Shown: positions 37,970 to 45,616 of the stretch, piece by piece | Numbering within the stretch: position 1 is the stretch's first letter | How the letters are laid out: each line of letters begins with the position of its first letter | Assembly: GCA_030145845.1 (NCBI GenBank) | Contig: JAIXHJ010000015.1 | Coordinates: 1 to 64,000 of the forward strand | Reading direction: 5' to 3' | DNA: 64,000 nt | DNA from: Pseudomonadota bacterium | GTDB lineage: Bacteria; Pseudomonadota; Gammaproteobacteria; Pseudomonadales; Oceanobacteraceae | Translations under genes and position numbers: made by a program | The notes under the pieces: generated by a model | Database searches by the model: none | What the model was told of the DNA's origin: nothing | The model's input: only the letters and a program-made list of their open reading frames with translations

Positions 37970-39560
37970 CAACAGTAAGATCAAAGCAATTGGCAATATG
38001 TTCAGACGTTTGGACTGCTCCAACTGGAGAGTCAACGTACAGCTTGATCCAAAACAGAAGAAGCTCAGTTTAGCCATATCTCAGATCCCATTACTGGCCC
38101 GAAAACGAACACTAAACACAACGGAAACACCCAAACCTGCTGGATTCAAAAAAGAATTCATCTTGGATAAGGGCCCATGGAGTGCGGTTAAAATTAAGGA
38201 AGTACCAATACCAGGAGTTTCAAATCAGCAGGATCACGAGCAATGGTGTTTCAAATTCATGGCCGATGGCATACAGGTATATTTGCCGCAGCTGGAATTA
38301 GCCCGGGCCTTATTTTTATATGAGCCGTATCTATGCCGCCTGGCGATGATCCCAGACGGCCTCATTGAAGAGTTTCACATCATCCCACTGGATGACCCCA
38401 ATAGCATTCAAGTCAATCTGCTACCCAGCTGCAGCTTGCCACAGCATGTACGTGGCGATAATGAATTGCGCCGGGCATTGGCGACGATCATCCTGGATAA
38501 GGACATGCGACAATCGTTTGAATCCATCTCCAGGTATCAACTCGAATACGGAGAGGACAATGGCAATAATCGAGTCTGGCAATTTCGTTTTGCCCCTCCG
38601 CCCTTGGATCAGGTTCGGCTAGCAGTACGAGGCCATTTTGACTCGAACACATCGTCGATGTTCGTTTACGAAATTTACGGTATGCAGGGGCTGAAATCTA
38701 ACCATCCCCATAATGTTCATTTTTTTGATCCTTCATACACCCCCAGAACGCCAGGTAAAGGCACGGCCTTGCCGGTGAAACCAATAAATGTAGAAGACAT
38801 TGAAATAGACGATGACGAGATTCCCCAGGCAAGCGGGGGTGTTGAGCTCGTCCTACAAGCCCCTCAGGTTACCCGGACCTATCAGAATCCTGCTCACACT
38901 ACGCGAAGTGGAGTAACCAAAGGGCGACATTCCGGTGGGAAGAACGAAGGCGAAGCCGACGAAGAAGTCGGTGACGACACGGTAGTCATCAGCACCGATG
39001 AGACCAGCAAAAATGGGCATGTAATAGCCGGTGGCACCGACACCGTTGATGACCAAAGTGACGACAGCAAAAACTACACTGCCCGATTTGAAGCATTCAA
39101 TGCCATGCTAGAAATGCTGAAAGCCATGGGTTGTAAAGTGGATGAATCCAAACCTCGTAAACTACCGGTCATTGCCGGTTATTCAAAGCAAACGCTGGAA
39201 GACGGCAATCCACGATGCTGGTTAGTAAAAACGCTCACTTTCAATGGCGCGAAGTTTCGACTGATGGAAGTTGATACCCTTGGCAGTAACAAGCGGTTAT
39301 CCACTTTGCTGGTAAAAGAAGACTCCACTACTCGCGTTAATTGGGAGGAAGCCATTTCTTATATTGCAAATAGATTGGTTATTGACTCATTGACGTGGCC
39401 AACCGCGTACCTCAACAAAAAGCTCACCAGCAAAAATGTGCAACGAATAGCACACCCCAAGAGCCCTGCAGCCAACAAGGACTTCCTCGGCGCAAATTCC
39501 ATTACAAGCTGGGCCCAAAGGATACTGGATAAATGCAGTAATAAACCTACTGCAAAATAA
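37932..39560 (+). CDS. tnsE: Tn7-like TnsE, replication-targeted insertion
   Basis: TnsE directs Tn7 into conjugating plasmids and replicating DNA by recognising 3'-recessed ends and the sliding clamp. The 542-residue protein (Tn7: 538) shows family landmarks: IPLLARKR near residue 50, YLPQLELARALFLYEPYLCR, a poorly conserved acidic middle (about residues 280-390), and the C-terminal DNA-binding domain ending with SWAQRILDKC. ATG 37932 is preferred over 37911 because its product aligns with the TnsE start; both lie inside tnsD. A complete TnsE means the element keeps both Tn7 pathways. The following 145 bp hold nothing I recognise. Confidence 0.93.
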   Translation: MSRKTPKIRGIDDNSKIKAIGNMFRRLDCSNWRVNVQLDPKQKKLSLAISQIPLLARKRTLNTTETPKPAGFKKEFILDKGPWSAVKIKEVPIPGVSNQQDHEQWCFKFMADGIQVYLPQLELARALFLYEPYLCRLAMIPDGLIEEFHIIPLDDPNSIQVNLLPSCSLPQHVRGDNELRRALATIILDKDMRQSFESISRYQLEYGEDNGNNRVWQFRFAPPPLDQVRLAVRGHFDSNTSSMFVYEIYGMQGLKSNHPHNVHFFDPSYTPRTPGKGTALPVKPINVEDIEIDDDEIPQASGGVELVLQAPQVTRTYQNPAHTTRSGVTKGRHSGGKNEGEADEEVGDDTVVISTDETSKNGHVIAGGTDTVDDQSDDSKNYTARFEAFNAMLEMLKAMGCKVDESKPRKLPVIAGYSKQTLEDGNPRCWLVKTLTFNGAKFRLMEVDTLGSNKRLSTLLVKEDSTTRVNWEEAISYIANRLVIDSLTWPTAYLNKKLTSKNVQRIAHPKSPAANKDFLGANSITSWAQRILDKCSNKPTAK

Positions 39561-39705
39561 ACATTGACGAATACCCCTCTATCTTGGATTATATTCTCGC
39601 ACCAAGAATCATAATGCCTCTACTGCAAAACCTAGCACCTTCTGACCGCTAAACGGATGAATAAGCGACAGACAGCCACCTGTCCTGCATTCTCAGAGAC
39701 TCAAT

Positions 39706-40341
39706 ATGAAGCAGACACAGAACCTGAGAAGCCTGGCCGAGATAGCGGACATCCGAACAGGCTTCACTTTTCGGGAAAAAGTTGAAGAAAACCCGGACAA
39801 CGGCAATGCCCACATTGCCCAAATCAAAGATGCAAGGAGCGAATGGGAGCGAACGAATGGTAATGACCTGCTGACATCTCAACTTCCCCTTATCCACTGG
39901 GAAGGGAAAGATAAAGCCTTCGTTGAGCCAGGAACCGTGTTACTTCCTGCACGCGGGGCAAAAGGCAGCGGCTACTTCCGCGCATCTTGCTTAATGGCAG
40001 ACGAACCAAGCAGCCTTCCGGTTGTGGTCAGTAGTCAGTTTCTTATCATTACCCCAAAAAAAGAGGTACTGTCTGAGTTTCTGTGCTGGTCATTGAATCA
40101 ACCTGCCATCCAGTACCACCTGACGGAAGGAGCCGGAAGCCAGGGAAGCAACATCGTCATGTTGAATACAAAGCTGGCTGGAGAGCTGCAGCTTCAGATA
40201 CCCAGCCTCAAAACCCAACACAAGATCCTGCATCTGAACCGGATGTGGGAACAGGAGCAAATGCTGACCCAAGCCCTGCTTAAAAATCGTGAAACCATGC
40301 TGCAGGGCATGTTTCAGCAATTATTGAAGGAGACAGAATAA
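39706..40341 (+). CDS. Half-size type I restriction specificity protein (HsdS-like)
   Basis: A 211-residue protein with one target-recognition domain (SLAEIADIRTGFTFREKVEEN... to QLQIPSLKTQHKIL) and one helical conserved region (NRMWEQEQMLTQALLKNRETMLQGMFQQLL). A normal HsdS has two of each. It is encoded immediately before hsdM (one-base gap) while a full-size hsdS follows hsdM. Half-size S proteins can work as homodimers recognising a palindrome-like target, so it may give the operon a second specificity or modulate assembly. It could also be a relic of an older hsdS, though the frame is intact and starts with a plausible site. Confidence 0.82.
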   Translation: MKQTQNLRSLAEIADIRTGFTFREKVEENPDNGNAHIAQIKDARSEWERTNGNDLLTSQLPLIHWEGKDKAFVEPGTVLLPARGAKGSGYFRASCLMADEPSSLPVVVSSQFLIITPKKEVLSEFLCWSLNQPAIQYHLTEGAGSQGSNIVMLNTKLAGELQLQIPSLKTQHKILHLNRMWEQEQMLTQALLKNRETMLQGMFQQLLKETE

Positions 40342-40342
40342 G

Positions 40343-41905
40343 ATGAGCACAAACGACAAGATCAACCAGGACAGCATCAACAAAGCCCTGTGGAACGCCT
40401 GCGACACCTTCCGTGGCACCATCAGCGCCGACACCTACAAAGACTTCATCCTGACCATGCTGTTCCTCAAGTACATCTCCGATGTATGGCAGGATCACTA
40501 CGATGGCTACAAGGCGGAATACGGCGACGAGCCGGAACTGATCGAAGAAATGATGAAATCCGAGCGCTTTGTACTGCCCAAGGCGGCGAGTTTCTATGCC
40601 CTGTACGAACGCCGTCATGAACCCGGCAACGGCGAACGCATCGACCAGGCGCTGCACGCCATTGAAGAAGCCAACGGCACCAAACTGAAAGACGCCGGTA
40701 AAAGCGTGTTCCAGGACATTTCGTTCAACACTGACAAGTTGGGCGAAGAAAAGCAAAAGAACACCATTCTGCGTCACCTGCTAGAAGACTTTGCCAAACC
40801 CGACCTCAACCTCAAACCCAGCCGCGTCGGCACGCTGGATGTGATCGGTAACGCCTACGAATACTTAATCAAAAACTTTGCCGCCAGCGGTGGCCAGAAA
40901 GCCGGTGAGTTTTACACCCCACCCGAAGTATCCGACTTAATTGCCGAGCTGCTCGACCCGCAACCGGGCGACAGCATCTGCGACCCGGCCTGTGGTTCCG
41001 GCTCATTGTTAATGAAGTGTGGCCGCAAAATTGTGGCCAACCACGGCAGCAAAAACTACGCCCTGTATGGGCAAGAAGCCATTGGCTCCACTTGGTCGCT
41101 GGCCAAAATGAACATGTTCCTGCACGGTGAAGACAACCACAAAATCGAATGGGGCGACACCATCCGTAACCCCAAGCTGCTGGATAAAAACGGCGACTTA
41201 ATGCTGTTCGACATTGTTACCGCCAACCCGCCGTTCAGTCTGGATAAATGGGGCCATGACGAAGCCGAGCACGACAAGTTCAGCCGCTTCCGCCGTGGCG
41301 TGCCGCCAAAAACCAAAGGCGACTATGCATTTATCCTGCACATGATCGAAACCCTGAAACCAAAAACAGGGCGAATGGGTGTGGTGGTGCCGCACGGCGT
41401 GCTATTCCGTGGCTCGTCTGAGGGCAAAATCCGTCAGCAACTGATTGATGAAAACCTGCTCGATGCCGTGATCGGCCTGCCAGAAAAGCTGTTCTACGGC
41501 ACGGGCATTCCGGCGGCGATTCTGATTTTCAAGAAGAACAAAAGCGACGACAGCGTGATGTTTATCGACGCCAGCCGCGACTTTAAAGCCGGAAAAAACC
41601 AGAACCTGCTCAGCGACGACAATATCCGCAAAATTGTGGAAACCTACTTCGCCGGCAACGACGTGGACAAATACGCCTACGTCGCCAGCCTCGATGAAAT
41701 CAAAGAGAACGACTACAACCTCAACATCCCGCGCTATGTCGATACCTTTGAAGAGGAAGAAGAAATTGACCTGATGGCGGTACGGGCAGAGCGTGATCAG
41801 CTCAAAGCCCAACTTGCCGAGCTGGAAACCGAGATGGCTAAGTATCTGGAGGAGTTGGGATACGGCTCGTTTGGACGCGCTACTGCAGCAGAGACGGAAG
41901 AATAA
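40343..41905 (+). CDS. hsdM: Type I restriction-modification methyltransferase subunit HsdM
   Basis: HsdM methylates adenine N6 in the recognition sequence, protecting host DNA, and is also needed for restriction. The 520-residue protein has the N-terminal HsdM helical domain (DTYKDFILTMLFLKYISDVW), the SAM-binding motif D214PACGSG and the catalytic N295PPF. The C-terminus is a coiled coil (ERDQLKAQLAELETEMAKYL) that contacts HsdS. It is more G+C-rich than the hsdS recognition domains next to it. Followed by hsdS after three bases. Confidence 0.96.
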   Translation: MSTNDKINQDSINKALWNACDTFRGTISADTYKDFILTMLFLKYISDVWQDHYDGYKAEYGDEPELIEEMMKSERFVLPKAASFYALYERRHEPGNGERIDQALHAIEEANGTKLKDAGKSVFQDISFNTDKLGEEKQKNTILRHLLEDFAKPDLNLKPSRVGTLDVIGNAYEYLIKNFAASGGQKAGEFYTPPEVSDLIAELLDPQPGDSICDPACGSGSLLMKCGRKIVANHGSKNYALYGQEAIGSTWSLAKMNMFLHGEDNHKIEWGDTIRNPKLLDKNGDLMLFDIVTANPPFSLDKWGHDEAEHDKFSRFRRGVPPKTKGDYAFILHMIETLKPKTGRMGVVVPHGVLFRGSSEGKIRQQLIDENLLDAVIGLPEKLFYGTGIPAAILIFKKNKSDDSVMFIDASRDFKAGKNQNLLSDDNIRKIVETYFAGNDVDKYAYVASLDEIKENDYNLNIPRYVDTFEEEEEIDLMAVRAERDQLKAQLAELETEMAKYLEELGYGSFGRATAAETEE

Positions 41906-41908
41906 ATT

Positions 41909-43120
41909 ATGGTTAATGAGCTTCCGATAAGAAAACTTGGGGAATTATGCTCTTTTACTCAAGGAGTCCAGATCGCAGACAAGGATACGATTAAAGAATT
42001 TTCACCTGGTTATGTTAGGTATATCTATATTAGGGATCTATTCTCGGATAAATATCCTGTTTATGTAAGAGACCTGTATCCTAAAAAATTGCTGAAAGAC
42101 GAAGATATTGTCATGGTAAACACAGGCAATACTTCTGGCTCAGTTTATAGAGCAAAAGTAGGTGTTTTGTGTAATAACGCTTTCAAAATATGCGTAAAGG
42201 ACTCTGCTAAGAATATTCTTGACCACGAATATTTGTGGGTGTATCTCAATGGCGATGCACGTGAAAGAATGCTGAAACGTTTATTTAATCCTGCAGGCCA
42301 GCCACATGTTGGTCATAAAAACGTAGCAAGGCTTGATATACCAGTACCACCTTTCCCTGAACAAAAGAAAATCGCCCAAATTCTCTCCACCTGGGACAAG
42401 GCCATCACCACCACCGAACAACTGCTCGCCAACAGCCAGCAGCAGAAAAAAGCCCTGATGCAACAACTGCTCACCGGCAAGAAGCGCCTGCTGGATAAAA
42501 ATGGGGTTAGGTTTAGTGGGGAGTGGCGTGACGTCAAGTTGTCCTCAATTTTTGTTCGGGTTACAGAGAAGAATAAAGGCCAAAGCGTCAATGTTGTAAC
42601 CATTTCAGGCGCTCACGGATTAATTCGACAAGAAGATTTTTTCAAGAAAACTGTCGCATCCGAAACACTCGACGAGTACTTCTTGTTAAGACAGGGCCAG
42701 TTTGCTTACAACAAAAGCTACTCAAACGGCTATCCGATGGGCGCTATTAAGCGTTTGAATCGATATGACGATGGCGTTGTTACCACCTTGTATATCTGCT
42801 TTGAACTTTCGAGCTTGAACAAGGCTGATAGTGACTATTGGGAGCATTACTTCGAGTCTGGCCTTATGAACAAAGGGCTCAGCCAAGTAGCTCACGAAGG
42901 TGGACGCGCTCATGGTTTGTTGAATGTTAAACCAGCAGATTTCTTTTCGTTGAAAGTGCCACTTCCTTCGAAAGAAGAACAACAAAAAATTGCTGCCGCT
43001 CTCACCGCCGCCGATCAGGAAATCACCGCATTGCAACAGAAGCTCGATGCCTTTAAGCAAGAGAAAAAAGCCCTAATGCAGCAGCTACTGACAGGTAAGC
43101 GCCGCGTAAAAGTTCACTGA
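41909..43120 (+). CDS. hsdS: Type I restriction specificity subunit HsdS
   Basis: HsdS sets the two-part DNA target of the HsdM2S methylase and the HsdR2M2S nuclease. The 403-residue protein has two target-recognition domains (about residues 1-150 and 205-350), each followed by a conserved helical region: EQKKIAQILSTWDKAI...KKALMQQLLTGKKR and EQQKIAAALTAADQEI...KKALMQQLLTGKRR. The conserved repeats have the operon's base composition, but both recognition domains are visibly richer in A+T, as expected when recognition domains are swapped between systems. The specificity cannot be read from sequence. Confidence 0.95.
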   Translation: MVNELPIRKLGELCSFTQGVQIADKDTIKEFSPGYVRYIYIRDLFSDKYPVYVRDLYPKKLLKDEDIVMVNTGNTSGSVYRAKVGVLCNNAFKICVKDSAKNILDHEYLWVYLNGDARERMLKRLFNPAGQPHVGHKNVARLDIPVPPFPEQKKIAQILSTWDKAITTTEQLLANSQQQKKALMQQLLTGKKRLLDKNGVRFSGEWRDVKLSSIFVRVTEKNKGQSVNVVTISGAHGLIRQEDFFKKTVASETLDEYFLLRQGQFAYNKSYSNGYPMGAIKRLNRYDDGVVTTLYICFELSSLNKADSDYWEHYFESGLMNKGLSQVAHEGGRAHGLLNVKPADFFSLKVPLPSKEEQQKIAAALTAADQEITALQQKLDAFKQEKKALMQQLLTGKRRVKVH

Positions 43121-43137
43121 ATAAGGAGGTTTATCAT

Positions 43138-44514
43138 ATGAGTATCTGGGAAGAACGTTTTAATACTGAAGATGCGAAAGCTTCAACTGACATTCGCAGT
43201 CCATGGGATCATGATTATGGTCGATTAGTACACTCTGCTGCCTTTCGCCGTCTACAATCGAAGACTCAGGTACTAGGCTTGGGCGAAAGCGACTTTTACC
43301 GAACGCGATTGACCCACTCAATGGAAGTGGCACAAATTGGTATTGGCATTCTTAAATGGCTAAAAGAGAAGCATAAGGATCAGAAAGATATTCTGGATGC
43401 CCTGCCTCGTTCAACGCTGTTGAACAGCATTTGTCTGGCTCATGACATAGGTCATCCACCTTTTGGCCATGGCGGAGAAGTCGCTCTAAATGTGTGTATG
43501 CGCAATCATGGTGGCTTTGAGGGTAACGGCCAGACGCTACGCATACTCACTAAACTGGACAAGTACAGTGAAAGCCACGGCATAAATCCAACTCGTCGTA
43601 TGCTGCTGGGGATTCTGAAGTACCCAGCTAGTTACTCGAATACTGTTCGCAGTGAAATCTACGGCGCCATCCCCCCTCAGATATGGTTGTGTAGGGCTTC
43701 TGAACAGAAACCGCCAAAATGCTATCTGGATGATGAGATTGACGTGGTGGACTGGATTCTTTCTCCACTGACATCGGAAGAACGCAAGGCTTTTACTCAA
43801 GCACATGATGTATTTGATTCCAAAGGAAAAAGAAAACACAGCAAGCCAAAGTACAAAGGACTCGATACTTCCATCATGGAGCTGGCGGATGATATTTCGT
43901 ACAGCCTGCATGACCTCGAAGACGCCATCGCTCTCGGACTTGTAAGCCGTACAGATTGGGCTGACTACTGCGAATCCGAGGATCATAGGGCGAAGTTTAC
44001 AGACTGCGGGCTGGACGCAACTGCGGTTGGCGCTGAACTTTTTTCTGGCGCCAGCCATATCCGCAAGAAGCGCATTGGTGGTTTAGTCCATAAACTCATT
44101 TCCAGTATTTCAGTCGCCGATACCGGCCTGCCTGGTGCGACAACAGCCTTACTGAAGTGGAATGCAGTGATGGAACCTGCACCCCGCAAAATGATGGACC
44201 GCATTGCTGAACTTGTCAGAGACAAAGTAATTAAAAGCCCTAACGTGCAGCAGCTTGAGTTTAAGGGACAAAAACTGGTGATGGAGTTGTTTCAGGCACT
44301 GGCCTCCGATCCGGAGAGGCTACTGCCTCGTTCAACATATGAACGCTACAAACATGCCGCTGGTGATCAAACCAGTAGCGATCAAACCGGTAGCGATCAT
44401 GGAAAGATGCGGGTTATTTGTGACTTCGTGTCGGGCATGACCGACGAATATGCCACACGGATGTACGAGAAGATTTACCACCCTCATAAGGGCTCGATCT
44501 TTGATCGGCTTTGA
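43138..44514 (+). CDS. dgt: dGTPase-like HD-domain triphosphohydrolase
   Basis: A 458-residue HD-superfamily protein like Dgt deoxyguanosine triphosphate triphosphohydrolases, which split dGTP to deoxyguanosine and triphosphate. Metal-binding residues are visible in RLTHSMEVAQIG and LAHDIGHPPFGHGGE, with a later Asp (MELADDISYSLHDLEDA). Bacterial dGTPases of this class are known to protect against phages by depleting dGTP. Here the gene lies inside a restriction-modification operon, 17 bp after hsdS, with a near-perfect AAGGAGG ribosome-binding site, suggesting strong translation. Activity on dGTP specifically is inferred from family membership. Confidence 0.88.
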   Translation: MSIWEERFNTEDAKASTDIRSPWDHDYGRLVHSAAFRRLQSKTQVLGLGESDFYRTRLTHSMEVAQIGIGILKWLKEKHKDQKDILDALPRSTLLNSICLAHDIGHPPFGHGGEVALNVCMRNHGGFEGNGQTLRILTKLDKYSESHGINPTRRMLLGILKYPASYSNTVRSEIYGAIPPQIWLCRASEQKPPKCYLDDEIDVVDWILSPLTSEERKAFTQAHDVFDSKGKRKHSKPKYKGLDTSIMELADDISYSLHDLEDAIALGLVSRTDWADYCESEDHRAKFTDCGLDATAVGAELFSGASHIRKKRIGGLVHKLISSISVADTGLPGATTALLKWNAVMEPAPRKMMDRIAELVRDKVIKSPNVQQLEFKGQKLVMELFQALASDPERLLPRSTYERYKHAAGDQTSSDQTGSDHGKMRVICDFVSGMTDEYATRMYEKIYHPHKGSIFDRL

Positions 44515-44522
44515 GGTGGTTA

Positions 44523-45527
44523 ATGGATAACGACCTGATCCTCTACACCACTGACGATGGCGAATCCCAGCTTGTACTGCGCGAGCTGGGCGGTCAGGTA
44601 TGGCTCACTCAGTTGGAAATGGCTGAGCTGTACCAAACCAGCAAGCAAAACATCGGTAAGCATGTGAAAGCCGTATTGTCAGACGGGGAGCTGGCTGAAG
44701 GGGCAGTTGTAAACTCAAAGTTTACAACTGCGGCCGATGGTAAGGAGTACCTGACCCAGCTCTATGCCCTGCCCATGATCATTGCCGTTGGCTATCGGGT
44801 ACGCTCGACACGGGGTACCCAGTTCCGGCAGTGGGCAACCCGTACGCTTGCAGAGTATCTATCCAAAGGCTTCGCCATGGATGATGAGCGCCTCAAAGAC
44901 CCTAAATGGGATTACTTTGATGAGCTGCTCGAACGCATCCGTGACATCCGCTCATCGGAGAAGCGCTTTTATCAGAAAGTCCGTGACCTGTTTACCCTGG
45001 CCGAGGACTACCGTGCAAATGAGAAAAACACACGACTGCTGTTTTCAGAAGTACAGAACAAGCTCATTTATGCCGTAACCGGCTATACCACGGCAGAGCT
45101 GATCGTAGCCCGAGCGGACCCAAGCCTGCCCAACATGAACCTGACCAGTTTTTCAGGCAAACGGGTTCGTAAGGCTGATGTGGTCATCGCTAAGAACTAC
45201 CTGCAGGGCGATGAGCTGGAGCGGCTGAACCGCTTGGTGAGTATGTTCTTCGAATTCGCAGAGTTCCGGGCCAAAAACAAGCAACACCTAACGCTGGATG
45301 ACTGGCGCAAGTATGTTGATAGCTTTATGGAGTTCAATGAGCAGCCGCGCCTGAACAACGCCGGTAATATCAGCCGGGTGCAAATGGAGCAGATTGCCAA
45401 TCAGCGTTATGAGCAATTTGACCAGCAACGAAAATCAGCAGAAGCAAAAGCAACGGATGCTGAAGAATTGATCGAGCTTGAAAAGCTGCAGGCACGGTTG
45501 CAGAAGAAGAAAAAGGACACTGAATGA
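44523..45527 (+). CDS. rhuM: RhuM family protein (virulence RhuM / KilA-N-like)
   Basis: A 334-residue protein of the RhuM family, with VWLTQLEMAELYQTSKQNIGKHV (helix-turn-helix-like) near the N-terminus, the conserved GYRVRSTRGTQFRQWATRTLAEYL block, and a charged C-terminal coiled coil (QRKSAEAKATDAEELIELEKLQARLQ). The molecular function is unknown; such genes are frequent passengers in type I restriction-modification operons. ATG 44523 has GAGGTGG upstream. Its stop codon overlaps (ATGA) the start of a short hsdR-like relic rather than a full gene. Confidence 0.87.
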   Translation: MDNDLILYTTDDGESQLVLRELGGQVWLTQLEMAELYQTSKQNIGKHVKAVLSDGELAEGAVVNSKFTTAADGKEYLTQLYALPMIIAVGYRVRSTRGTQFRQWATRTLAEYLSKGFAMDDERLKDPKWDYFDELLERIRDIRSSEKRFYQKVRDLFTLAEDYRANEKNTRLLFSEVQNKLIYAVTGYTTAELIVARADPSLPNMNLTSFSGKRVRKADVVIAKNYLQGDELERLNRLVSMFFEFAEFRAKNKQHLTLDDWRKYVDSFMEFNEQPRLNNAGNISRVQMEQIANQRYEQFDQQRKSAEAKATDAEELIELEKLQARLQKKKKDTE

Positions 45528-45616
45528 CCACCCAAACAGCCCCAAAATTTCAGGAAGAATACAGCGCCAGCGGCCCTCGCAATTTGAATGACGCAGGAAT
45601 TAGCCATGTTGAATGA
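45524..45616 (+). pseudogene. Relic of the original hsdR 5' end
   Basis: A 30-codon frame starts in an ATGA overlap with rhuM. Residues 6-15 (APKFQEEYSA) are the same as residues 5-14 of the intact HsdR 2 kb downstream, after which the frame diverges and stops. At DNA level 45539-45570 matches 47542-47573 at 29 of 32 positions. It marks the place where hsdR once started directly after rhuM. Confidence 0.8.
45539..45570 (+). repeat. Direct repeat flanking the AlbA-ATPase gene, left copy
   Basis: 32 bp, 29 identical to 47542-47573. Both copies lie at the same position of an hsdR-type start. They bracket the inserted gene like a duplication at its insertion point. Confidence 0.85.
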
